Below, piece by piece: positions 34,481 through 45,045 of a stretch of 64,000 nt of DNA (position 1 is its first letter; the number at the start of each line of letters is the position of its first letter). The stretch spans positions 4,526,001 through 4,590,000 of the forward strand of contig NC_088679.1 in the NCBI RefSeq assembly GCF_950023065.1, given 5' to 3'. A program made the translations under genes and the position numbers. The DNA comes from Planococcus citri. Taxonomy: Eukaryota; Arthropoda; Insecta; Hemiptera; Pseudococcidae. The notes beneath the pieces were generated by a model, which had not been told where the DNA came from, made no database searches, and saw only the letters and a program-made list of their open reading frames with translations.

Positions 34481-35131
34481 TGTTGCCAACTTTGCAAACT
34501 TAATATTGGAAATGAATTATGCTGAATCTATTTTGCAGCAGCTATGGTGCAGGGGGGTTTTGCGCCAGGAGCAAACGACGACAGGTTGTCTAGCGCCAGA
34601 GAAATAATTTTTTTCAAACTTTTCTCCATTTTTCAGACCATTTTTCTTCTAATATTATGTATTCCTGCTCTTTTTAAGTCAGTCCAAAATTTACAGAATC
34701 GATGACTTTATTTTCATGTTTTGCAATTTTGGTAGACGTCATTAAATGATGAAGAATGACGATATCCGGAGCTGTTTGTGGTTCTTCACGCTGCCAGAAG
34801 GGGTGTTAAAACATTTTCAACATTTTCATTAGCTAATTGAAGATCTACGTCCCGACTTAATTAGAGAAATCATTCAGTGTGCTTAGTAAGTAATTCTTTC
34901 CATTGGGTTATTTCATGACAAACCAGTTGAAATTCGCGTGAAGGGTCGTGTCGATTTTTTTATGCACTGTAGCTGGTCTGGCATAGAGGCCATCAAACGA
35001 TTATGAATAACGAAAATCGAGCAAAGACTGTGGTTTTTCTGCGGCTGGGAGAAGTACTTACTCAAAAATTTTCAATCTAATTGAAGAAATCATTCACATT
35101 GGTTCACTTTGCACCCGAAAAATTTATAATT
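34481..35131. other. stretch without a supported gene
   Basis: It contains one GGTTTTGCGCCAGGAGC motif at 34,555 and a TTAGTAAGTAATTC donor-like word at 34,885. Otherwise it is AT-rich with stops in all frames. Confidence 0.4.
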
Positions 35132-35475
35132 TTATGAATAAGTACAAGATTCGTCATTAAAACATCTTTTTTTGAATTTTCGAAAATTCATAAATGAGCT
35201 GCAGGATATGATATTCAGTTCGGTAGGGGGGAGGGGGTTAAATTTATATGCTTTCGATCTAGAACTAAGTTCGGTTTCGTTCAATTCGAAGGGCGTGAAT
35301 TCAAAATTGCTTTTTACACCATAATCCAACAGATTTGCAACGAAGACTTCACTACTCGCCAAACTCGATTCTGTCGAATAGAAAATCTCACCGTTTAAAA
35401 ATAAATTCACCTTCATTAAATGTAGCATTTCCAGAGACCATCGAAAAAAGGTTCCCGAGAACATTATCACAGTAA
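35132..35475 (-). pseudogene. MATH-domain-like fragment
   Basis: A minus-strand frame of about 113 codons has no convincing ATG (its first codon is GTG within a longer open stretch). Residues about 40-105 fit the second half of a MATH domain, as found in speckle-type POZ proteins: SSEVFVANLL, VKSNFEFTPFELNE, SSRSKAYKFN, then FMNFRKFKKRCFNDES, which parallels the family's F-x-F...SxAYxF...GFxKFIxRDFLxDE pattern. The N-terminal half is degenerate. No BTB domain is found nearby. It could be one exon of a multi-exon gene or a decayed copy. A profile search would decide. Confidence 0.4.
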
Positions 35476-35639
35476 ATCCGCCAAACTTGATAGGTATTTT
35501 TCTACCATGCAGGTAAATTGATCAAAATATGAATGAGAGAACCGAGACCCCGACGAGTAACAGTAATAGGACAGGCACTCGTGAAGGACGAAGAAAAAGG
35601 GCTCTAGTAAATTAATGAATTACATTTTTCAATTTTACT

Positions 35640-37130
35640 AAGTAGGGTGTAATTTGGACTCAGACATATACGAATCTCGTGGGATTGTTTTTAACCTTAC
35701 GACACGAATTTGTGAGCCGACCGTTGCAATTATATAAGACGAGTTGGAATCGTATATGCCTACCTAGCTCGCGTTTATAATCATCAGAGTCGTCGTCGTC
35801 GTCGGTGCTATCATCATATCCATGTACGTTGTTATTATTGTAAGCACAGCTCGCTTCTGCGTACACGTAGATCATTTTTGAAAGGCGTAGGTATGCCTGC
35901 CTGTGTCCCCTCACCTGCCTTGTATATATGTGCAGGTATACCTAGTTTTACTGTATATTATACGAATGGAATAGCTAAAGGTTTAACGTAATGAAATTCA
36001 CTTCGTACAAACCATTACGAAAATTAAACGCTAGCTAGGCTTACTTTGCTATAGAGAATCGTACATACGTAAGGTAGACGAGGGGGCAGGAGGGTGGCGG
36101 GGTGAAAATATCTTTTCATTTTCGACGAGTATTGTGGCAGGTGACGCGAGAGCTATGGAATGTCTGACGTACTCATTTCAACGACTAGTGGTAGGTATGA
36201 AACGTACCTTCTACGTGGGTCTCTGTATAGTAGGAGAAGCAAGTGGTCAAATATAGGTTGAGTGGTGGTCGGATAGGTAAGTAAATAGGTATCAGTAGGC
36301 GTCGGTCTATCTTCTAATTACTCGTAATCTAAGTTTAAGTGAAATGACGTCGTACTACGTTCGTATATGATGCAAATTAGCCACATAGAGTGAGAGAGAG
36401 AGCGAGAGAGAGAAAAACGAAAATACAGCAACGTCTGCGGATAAATGTATAGTACTCGTAGCATCATCTGCGGATGTAAAAGATGGAACGTGAACGTTTC
36501 GAAATTTAGAATATTATTGCATTTTGAAATACCTACCCGAGACTATATAGCTAGCTATAGGTAGGTGTAAGAAGTAGCTTTTTCGTTTTGGCGGTTTCGT
36601 CGAGGTGTCTTCGTCGCTGGAAATATACGTATTTTAAAACGCGATTAATAATTATTCTCGACGTAATTTAATATCGCCGTGTCTCGAGCATATGTACCCC
36701 TGCCCTTCACTGCCAGCCATTCTTACTCGTAAGAGATGTGTTGTGTGCTGCTACACATACTCGTACGTAGTAAAACCGTATTTTGCGTGAAAAATTAACT
36801 CGTTGTTCGAGGTAAATTGAGTTTCTCTAACGATATTTATACGCGTTAAGATACGTTTACCATATTGCTTATTATGCGTACCCCCCGACTTGTACCTTCT
36901 CTGAGGGTTGTTTTCCTGCAAGTGTGTGGCTTGCTCGGAACGAAAATGGGTGGTAAGAAGGTCGATTCGAAGCGGAGTGAAATGTGAATTTTTTTTCTCG
37001 TTGGTAAAAAAAAAAAAAAAAAATGAACGTGATGTGTTACGCGTTGTGAAAACAAATCGAAACTGATTAAATTTGAAGACCTACAGCGAGAGCATGATGA
37101 TTGATTATGTATGAAAAATGGGTTCACCTG
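35640..37130. other. unique GC-richer island with GTC and GA tracts
   Basis: No local repeat families occur here. Features seen are a GTC run near 35,788, a GA-rich tract near 36,390-36,412 (GAGAGAGAGCGAGAGAGAG), many TACGTA/ACTCGTA words and frequent CG dinucleotides. Frames of 84 and 93 codons are low complexity on the minus strand. Composition resembles the islands at 17.9-19.3, 47.6-48.6 and 55.8-56.6 kb. GA tracts can act as GAGA-factor sites near arthropod promoters, so a regulatory role is possible but unproven. Confidence 0.35.
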
Positions 37131-38179
37131 CGGTTCAACATGTGGATGAAGCGTGTTCGTGATATTTCTAATCGATGAGGACCCTTATATATGTGTACTT
37201 GAAAGGTTTTTTTTCTTTCAGTTGCGCGGTCGAATTATGGTTTTTACGAGGATGAAGGTGAAGGATTTTTGGAGTTGGGTTTGCGTTGGAATAAATTGAG
37301 TGATGCTTTTGACTTATAAATTCAGGGATTGGCAAGAGCTGTTGCAAGTGATGATACTTCTCATTGCATTATTTGGCTCAAGTAAGTAATTTTTTTCGTT
37401 TTGACTGGTAGCAGTTATTATTGGTCTCTTTTTCAGTAACAAACTCACCAAAATTCTTTTTAAAAAAACAGCTAAGAGACTGAAAAACATTGGGCCGGGT
37501 TTTCCCTTTGTAAATTGTGAGGAATTACACCCTGTTCATAAAAGAAAACCATTGTTGTGTTTACCATTAGTGAACTGGTTCGAGCTTCCAAACGCTTTCA
37601 TCAGCAACACCGGCAAAGCACAATGACGAAAAATACATACGTATACCTAGAACTTTCAAGTAAGTAATTTTTTTCCTTTTGACTGGTAGCAGTTATTATT
37701 GGTCTCTTTTTCAGTAACAAACTCACCAAAATTCTTTTTTTTAAAAAAAAAAACAGCTAAGAGACTGAAAAACATTGGGCCTGGTTTTCCTTTTGTAAAT
37801 TGTGAGGAATCACACCCTGTTCATAAAAGAAAACCATTGTTGTGTTTACCATTAGTGAATTGATTCGAGCTTCCAAACGCTTTCATCAGCAACACTGGCG
37901 AAGCGTGATAGTACAAAATATATGTAGCCTACTCCTAGAACTTTCAAGTAAGTAATTTTTTTCCCTTTTGACTGGTAGGAGTTATTATTCGTCTCTTTTT
38001 TGGTAACAAACTCACTAAAATTCTTTTGAAAAAAACATTTAAGAGACTGAAAAACATTGGGCCGGGCTTTCCCTTTGTAAATTGTGAGGAATCACACCCT
38101 GTTCATAAAAGAAAACCATTGTTGTGTTTACTATTAGTGAATTGGTTCGAGCTTCCAAACGCTTTCATCAGCAACACTA

Positions 38180-40785
38180 CCCAGTTGGGTGAGAATCTGC
38201 TCTTACTCGACATGAAAACGTGGGCAGGAGATTAAACACTTTATGCCAATGCTTTTTCTGCCCATTAATCGGCGCGTATTTTATTTACGCGTAAAAATCT
38301 GCCATTGATCAATATTCTTTAAAAAATTTTTGGCACCAGCGGCTACCTACGCCACCAGAGCACTTGGTAGAAGCGACTAAAGATTTATATACTAAGCTGA
38401 AACACACGCGCAAAATACCACATTTACGCGCGTTTTTCAGCAAATATGCGAATAAATACGCTACGAAATATTTGCGTAGCGTATTTTTGTGGCTGTTTTT
38501 TTCAACGTGCAAAATGACGCCACATAATTAGAAGCGTAGTGGCTTTACGCGATAAAAATACGCTACGAAATATTCTTGTGGTGTGTTTATCAGCAGAAAT
38601 TTTTTTCTGCTATGCAGAAAATGTGACAACCTAAAAAGTCGCTTCAAATTACACCCGTGAATTGAAGCGCAATTTTGAAAATTGTAAAATCTGCTGCATG
38701 GCAGCAGTTTAAAGTTGCGTTGAAGTATAAAACGCCAATTAAACTGCTCTTTATTGCGTATTTATTGGCAGACCCTATTGACAATTTCAAGTGGCAGAAT
38801 GCTAGCAACAGTGCTAGCATGACCATGCTAGCACTGGTTGCACCATTTTGAACACCTTTCCTAGCATATCTGCTAGCAAACTGTTGCCAGCACAATGCTA
38901 GGAAAATGGTACTAGCACCACGCTAGCAGCACTGTTCTAGCATTATGCTAGCGATGGTTTGCTAGCAGATATGCTAGTACAGGTGTTCAAAATGGTGCCA
39001 TTGGTGCTAGCATGGTAATGCTAGCATATTTCTAGCATATGCTGGCATACAATTGGCATAATTCTAGCAGGGACACTAGCATTATGCTAGCGTCAGTTTG
39101 CTAGCAGATATGCTAGTGCAGGTGTTCAAAATGGTGCTACTGGTGCTAGCATGATCTTGCTAGCTTTTTGCTAGCATATGCTTGCATGTGTATAATATGT
39201 ATAATGCTAAAAGTGCATTAATTTCCTTATAAAAGAATAGGGTATTTTTGATTATGGTACGTTTCCCAAAAATATCCAAAAATGGGCAATTGCCCTGCAA
39301 TGCTAGTTTAGAACTAGCATTGCACTAGCATCTTGTGCTAGTATATACTGAGTGATTAGTTGGCCAACTTCACTCTTCTTAATTTAAACAGGAAACTGTA
39401 TTGAGCTTATATTCGACTTGACTACATACTTTATCTAAGAGAAGTTAAGTGTATCATGATAAAGAACAACGCTAGCAATTTGCTAGCATTATGCTAGCAA
39501 TTGACTGCTAGCACCTGGATAAGAAGTCTTTTAACAAAAATCCAGCACCATGCTAGTACTTTGACTGCTAGCTTTACCAATGTTAGAATAGTGCTAGCAG
39601 TAGACTAGTGCAAGTTTACCTGTGATTGTATTTCTAGCATGTAACTAGCAGATTGCTAGCATGCCTTTTGCTAGTTCACCTCATGCTAGCACCATTACAG
39701 GGTGCTAGCAATGCACTAGCAATATGCTAGTAGTGACTGCTAGCTTTACTCAGTGGTTATGCTGCTAGCATGTAACCAGCAAATTGCTGGCCTGTCTTTT
39801 GCTAGTTAACCGCATGCTAGCATCATACCAGTTCTATGCTAGGATGAATTTTCCAATAAAATGTCTGCTGGCAAAGTACTAAGTGCTAACACCATTCTAA
39901 CTGGTAATCTGCTAGTTGATTCCATGCTAGCACCGTGCTAGTATTCCGCTACTAATGCTAGCATTCTGCTAGTAAAATTGTTAATAAGATAATATTATTC
40001 TGCTAGGATTAACTAGTGTATGGCTAGTGCACTTTTTACTAGCTCATATCATGCTAGCAACATGGTAGCTTTATGCTAGGAGAAACTGCCAGCATCGCTC
40101 GGTAATTATGATGCTAGGATATAACTAGCGTGTTGCTAGCATACATTGTGCTAGCTCATCTCAGGCTAGTATTATGGTAGAATTTTGCTAGCAGGAGCTG
40201 CTGGGATCACTCGATAATTATGGTGCTGGGTTTTAACTAGCATATCCCTAGCATACATTTTGCTAGATAATCTCACATTAGCAATATGATAGCATCATGC
40301 TAGAAGGGACAACTGGCATTACTAGGTAATTATATGAGGCAAGGGTTTGACTAGCACATTGCTCGCATCCATTTTGCTAGCTCACCCCATGCTAGCAATA
40401 TGATAGCATCATGCTAGTATAAACTGCTAGCATCACTTGGTAATTAAGGGGCAAGGGTTTAACTAGCATATTGCTAGCATGCATTGTACTAGCTCATCTC
40501 ATACTAGATATATGATAGCATTTTGCTAGCGGGAAATGCTAGCTTCATTCGGTAGTTATGTTGCTAGCATGTAGCTAGCTCATTGCTAATATACTTCTTG
40601 CTAGATTGTATCATGCTAGTAATAAGCTGGCATTTTGCTAGCATGATATGCTAGTTCATTTTATGCTAGCATAACGCTAGTATCATGCTAGTTTCCTGCT
40701 ACTCATGCTAGGTGGGTGCTACTAATGCTAGCATTCTGCTAGTAAAATTGTCAATAGGGGAAGGGCAGATTTTCACCCAACTGGG
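38180..40785. mobile_element. 2.6-kb TIR element filled with CTAGCA satellite
   Basis: Ends CCCAGTTGGGTGAGAATCTG and (read inward) CCCAGTTGGGTGAAAATCTG lie between TA dinucleotides (38,178-38,179 and 40,786-40,787). On the right, the TIR continues inward through CCCTATTGACAATTT to GCAGAATGCTAGCA. The matching left segment is displaced to about 38,772-38,806, so about 570 bp were added on the left (38,201-38,770). That added part has ACGCG/TACGCTACG words and a perfect 12-bp hairpin at 38,454-38,486. From 38,800 to 40,750 the sequence is dominated by (T)GCTAGCA. No transposase is present. It sits inside one unit of the six-unit array. Confidence 0.75.
38800..40755. repeat. CTAGCA satellite with about 112-bp higher-order units
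   Basis: The 8-bp palindrome TGCTAGCA and one-base variants recur dozens of times. They are ordered into longer units: between about 40,080 and 40,650 five consecutive units of about 112 bp align through TAACTAGCATATTGCTAGCA, then CTAGCTCATCTCATGCTAG, GATAGCATCATGCTAG and CTGCTAGCATCACTCGGTAA. Units before 39,950 are less regular. A longer segment, AATGCTAGCATTCTGCTAGT followed by AAAATTGT.AATA, occurs at about 39,954 and again at 40,726. Confidence 0.85.
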
Positions 40786-41089
40786 TAGCAACGCAAGATA
40801 GTATGAAATATAAGTTACGTATACCTAGAACTTTCAAGTAAGTAATTTTTTCCCCTTTTGACTGGTAGAAGTTATTATTGGTCTCTTTTTTGGTAACAAA
40901 CTCACCAAAATTCTTTTTAAAAAAACAGCGAAGAGACTGAAAAACATTGGGCAGGTTGATTTTTCCTTTGAAAATTGTGAGGAATCACACCCTGTTCATA
41001 CAAGAAAACCATTTTTGTGCTTACCATTAGTGAATTGGTTCGAGCTTCCAAACGCTTTCATCAGCAACACTGGCAAAGCACGATAGTAT

Positions 41090-41331
41090 TAAAGCTCCTT
41101 AATACAAGTATGGAAAAAGATTATGCTCTTAAGAAAATCATAGCATATTACGTATGTGTTATGTACTGCACATGGCAGGTCGGTGTCGTCACACAGTGGA
41201 GCAACCAATGGGTGCAACATTGTACAATGTGAACAGATTCGGTGCATGCGCAGTACGTAAAAACTTGGGTAACATGCTATGACTTTCTTAAGAGCATAAT
41301 CTATTTCCATACTTGTATTAAAATAGCTTTA
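41090..41331. mobile_element. hAT-type MITE, copy 1 (242 bp, 8-bp TSD)
   Basis: Target duplication GATAGTAT is perfect on both sides (41,082-41,089 and 41,332-41,339). Ends are TAAAGCTCCTTAATACAAGT and, read inward, TAAAGCTATTTTAATACAAG; the TIR then continues through ATGGAAA.AGATTATGCTCT. The interior holds no transposase, and the open frames on both strands are reflections of the palindrome. The second copy is at 41,822-42,066. Confidence 0.88.
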
Positions 41332-41821
41332 GATAGTATGAAATATAAGTATTACGTATACCTAGAACTTTCAAGTAAGTAATTTTTTTCCCTTTTGACT
41401 GGTAGAAGTTATTATTGGTCTCTTTTTTGGTAACAAACTCACCAAAATTCTTTTTAAAAAAACAGCGAAGAGACTAAAAAACATTGGGCAGGTTAATTTT
41501 CCCTTTGAAAATTGTGAGGAATCACACCCTGTTCATACAAGAAAACCATTTTTTTGTTTACCATTAGTGAATTGGTTCGAGCTTCCAAACGCTTCACTGG
41601 CAATGCACGATGTTAACAAAATATATTTGTACCTAGAACTTTCAAGTAAGTAATTTTTTTCCCTTTTGACTACGGAAGTTATTATTGGTCTTCTTTTAGA
41701 TCATAAACACACCAAAATACTAAAAAAACAGCTGAGAAACTGAAAAACATCGAGCACGTTCTTCCTTTGTTTGTAAATAATAAGAAATCACACTGTTCCA
41801 AAAATGAAATCATCATGCGTC

Positions 41822-42066
41822 TAAAGCTCTTTAATACAAGTATGGAAATAGATTATGCTCTTAAGATAGTCAACGAATTTTACGTAAGTTTTATGTACTG
41901 CGCATGCATCAAATCTGTTCGCATTGTACAACGTTGCACCCCATTGGTTGCCCTACCGTGTGACGCCACCAACCTGCCATGCGCAGTACGTGAAACATAT
42001 GGAAAATGCTTTGACTATCCTAAGAGCATAAGCTACATATTTCCATACTTGTATTAAAGAGCTTTA
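41822..42066. mobile_element. hAT-type MITE, copy 2 (245 bp, 8-bp TSD)
   Basis: Target duplication CATGCGTC is perfect (41,814-41,821 and 42,067-42,074). Both ends begin TAAAGCTCTTTAATACAAGT and pair well inward. It shares internal TTGTACAA and GCGCATGC/GCATGCGC strings with copy 1. Two copies with different perfect duplications, 500 bp apart, define the family boundaries. Confidence 0.9.
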
Positions 42067-42348
42067 CATGCGTCATGTTCATCATTATAGTGAACTGGTT
42101 TGAGTTTTTTTTCAAAAGCTCTCATTGGTAACACTGGTGGAGAACTGGTGATTTAAGAACGTCAGTTGACTCAACTTCTGGTAAGAATCGACTCTCGCGA
42201 ATCTGGTAGTGAAAACGAACAAAGCTAATGTAATCCTACCTCAGACCGAACAAAAAACAACTCATCAGGGAACCTCATGAAGGGTCTCCCGAGGATGAAT
42301 TCAAGTGAAAAATGATCTCAGTGGAAGCTTTCAGCCCTAGTGCAAAAT

Positions 42349-42793
42349 CATTAAAATTTTACCTTCCAGTTTTGAGTTCTCCCACAGTAAAGTTTTGAAT
42401 TAAAAAATTTTTGAAGATCGCGACCCCGACGCTTAGGTTTTTCCCACCATAAGACCGTGGGAAAATTCTGACCCACGCGTGTACATGTACACAAAGGACT
42501 TTTTTCATTTTTCCATTCAAATAAATTTTTCATACTACATACCTTTTCAGGAATGTTCAAAATTTCATCGAAAATAAAGAATTTGAATAATCTCCGAAAA
42601 ATATAAAAAGAAAAATTTAGTTGAACAGGAAAATGAAACAATATGCTAATTGCTTAAGCACGTGCGTTACAATTTTCCCACGACAACACCGTGGGAAAAC
42701 TTCGAGCGTCGGGGTAGCGGTTTTGGAAAATTTGAAAATTCAAAATGTTACTGTGGGAGCCCAAATCAAAACTGGCGGCTGGAATTTTAATGG
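42349..42793. mobile_element. foldback element of about 445 bp
   Basis: Left CATTAAAATT, CCAGTTTTGAG, TCTCCCACAGTAA and CGACCCCGACGCT pair in inverted order with right GAGCGTCGGGGTAGCG, TTACTGTGGGAG, CAAAACTGG and AATTTTAATG. Arms exceed 100 bp. GGTGGGAAA/CCGTGGGAAAA words recur near the middle. Frames of 61-96 codons on both strands are by-products of the palindrome. No target duplication was fixed. Confidence 0.65.
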
Positions 42794-43440
42794 TGTGGTA
42801 GTTAGGCGGACGGTTACACTGAGACCACTTTCCATCCAAATCTCTGAGGGATACTTCATCAAGTTCCTTACTTAGTCAGTGTATCAGGTTTTTTTTTTAC
42901 AGAATCAGTCAGTCAAGACCATTTTCTACGAAGGGCTTCCGGAGTGGATCAATTCAAGTGTTTGTAAACATATCCCATTACAATTTTACTTTCATCGAGT
43001 GACTTCAATCTCTCAAGAATAAACGTAAGCTTCAAGAAAAAGATTTGCCTTGAGAGATGGCAGTACATACCTAATTGAATTTTGATGGCTATAATTTTTG
43101 CAGGATACCGATGACTTGCCACCAAAAACTATCGATACAAAAACACAAACTGATCTCGTATTGATCGATGTTAATCAAGAGTCCAGAAAGCTGGACGAAC
43201 TGTAGGAGTACCACAGCGACCAAATAGAATCTACTTATTGGAAAGTCAGAAATCCAGTAGGTAAAGTAGTTTATTTGAAATGGAGCAAATTATCAATCTT
43301 AATTCCTCAATACAACCATAGTTCATACTTACCTTCTATTCAAATTCCCCCCCTTTTTTTTGAAATTTTACTTCTTATGCTCTTTCTATGTTTGTTTACC
43401 AATTCTTGACATGGAGCAAAAATTGATTCGATTTTTCAAA
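42794..43440. other. stretch without a supported gene
   Basis: There are short open pieces near 43,105-43,205 (AAACTATCGATACAAAAACA) but no domain, no splice context I trust and no repeat structure. Confidence 0.35.
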
Positions 43441-44540
43441 AAAAAAAAAAACTCAGTGCTAGGATTATTCTTATTGAATTGTGGTCCCTATCTTATGATT
43501 GTTCTTACTCACACGTTATTCGACTAAAATTGAAAACATTTATTTTCCTCTCTGTTTTCCAATAGCAGAGTTCTGCGCCGATTTACACCCAGGTATTTGG
43601 TATTTAAAATTGGCTGAATTTATTCATTTTTTCCCAATTTCTCACAAAAAAAGTTCTGTGTCAGCGCATTTTCAGAAATTCTCCATCCTCCTGGCGCAGA
43701 ACTCATTCTCTGAAAATTATGGAAAAAATGAATGAATTTGACAAATGTTGATCATAATGGTGAAAATCCATTCTAAAAACATCGGATTCAATAGTAACAA
43801 AAATCAATATTCATTTTTCAATACTCCTCCAGGCGCAGAACTCTTCTATTGAAAACCAGAGAGGAAAATTAATTTTTTCAGTCTCAACGACCAAGTTTTC
43901 AAATATGATGGAATAACATGGGAGTAAAAACAATCACAGGCTAAAAACTCAATTTTACAAAACTCCTCCTGGCGCAGAACTCTTCTTTATATCAAAAAGC
44001 GGAATGGTGGTGTTCGATGAATTAAATGAAAAGGACGAATCTATTTTACTTTCTATTGGAGAAAGTTTCGAAGAACAAGTAATAATGATTCACTCCACTC
44101 TTGGTAGTTTTCCATTCATTTTATTTTTAAAAAATGTTTCTTTTATTTAGGACGAAATTGAAAAATAAATCGAAAAAGTGAATGACCGACATATTCGTGT
44201 AAAGTGTAGAATTTTAAATATCAAAACCAGGGAGGAAAAGAATTTTCTTTTTCTTTTTCAGTGATCAAGTTTTAAACATGATCGAATAACGTGAGAGAAA
44301 AATGAATCACAGGGTAAGAACCCTGATCCAACTGGAATTCTCCTGGAGCAGAACTTTGTTTTTGAAGAATTTGAACAAAGTAGGTAAATAAATTTTCTCA
44401 ATTTTTTATGGTGTTTTTCATTCTTTAGCAATTTTTACAAATTTTCTTCAAGTTTTCGTAATTTTTACAAGTACATATGTTTTGTTAACCTTCAGTGATT
44501 TATTGAGTTGGACATTATACTTTTGCTCACATGTAGATTC

Positions 44541-45045
44541 ATTTTCGTGATATTTATTGTCCTCTGAATGAAAATTTAAAGCTTGTAAGATTGTTTTACT
44601 TATGCTCAATGAATATCTACAACCTATACCTAGTTATTTTTACAAAAATACTCCAGTGCCGTTTCCAGAGAGTGGGTGTTTCGGAGTTTCCACCATTTAC
44701 GTGGGAAATATCCCATCCAGCACAATCATCAGAAAAAATTCAGGTGCTGAAATTCTGCATTTATTACTAACGACAATTTATTGTCCACTGAATAAAAGTT
44801 TAAAGCTTGTAAGATTGTTTTATTTGTGGTCAACGAATATCTACCTATATAGGTACTTATTTTTACAAAAATACACCAGTACCTTTTCCAGAGAGTAATT
44901 CATTCTTTTCTTCCATTTTCATCAGTAAGGTGGATGCATTATTTTTTGGCATCGCATACAATTTCCATCATTTTTGAAGGAAATATCCTATCCGGCACAA
45001 TCATCAGAAAAAATTCATGTGTTGAAATTCTGCATTAATTCATTG
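44541..45045. repeat. tandem duplication, 224-bp period, two copies
   Basis: AAAGCTTGTAAGATTGTTTTA starts at 44,578 and again at 44,802. ATTGTCC.CTGAAT, CAACGAATATCTAC, TTTTACAAAAATAC and CCAGAGAGT keep the same spacing. A third partial match (ATCCCATCCAGCACAATCAT, then ATCCTATCCGGCACAATCAT) follows. Confidence 0.65.

Larger units (their letters stand above)
37330..42080. repeat. six-unit tandem array, about 271-288 bp per unit, split by three transposons
   Basis: Each unit carries TTTCAAGTAAGTAATTTTTT, TTTTGACTGGTAG, GTTATTATTGGTCTC, AACAAACTCACCAAAATTC, GACTGAAAAACATTGGGC, TTGTGAGGAATCACACCCTG and GAGCTTCCAAACGCTTTCATC, with drift. The GTAAGT words start at 37,382, 37,660, 37,948, 40,838, 41,375 and 41,646. 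Subtracting the transposon at 38,180-40,785 and the MITE at 41,090-41,331 restores spacing of about 280-290 bp. In units 1 and 2 the segment GTAAGT...TTTTTCAG is exactly 55 nt and looks like a minimal intron; later units have lost the AG. I see no conserved coding frame. Confidence 0.8.

Noticed and set aside
38644..38895. Minus-strand frame with hydrophobic stretch that could suggest a membrane peptide
   Set aside because: It runs from the inserted left block into the CTAGCA satellite, so the hydrophobic run is partly the repeat translated.
38800..40755. CRISPR-like or bacterial repeat interpretation of the CTAGCA array
   Set aside because: No fixed repeat-spacer pattern, no cas genes, and the whole context is eukaryotic. 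It is a satellite inside a transposon.
41017..42057. Frames of 70-96 codons on both strands around 41.0-42.1 kb
   Set aside because: They mirror each other across two palindromic MITEs; sense and antisense similarity comes from the inverted repeat.
42351..42875. Overlapping frames of 61-96 codons on both strands
   Set aside because: All fall in the foldback element at 42,349-42,793 and are created by its arms.
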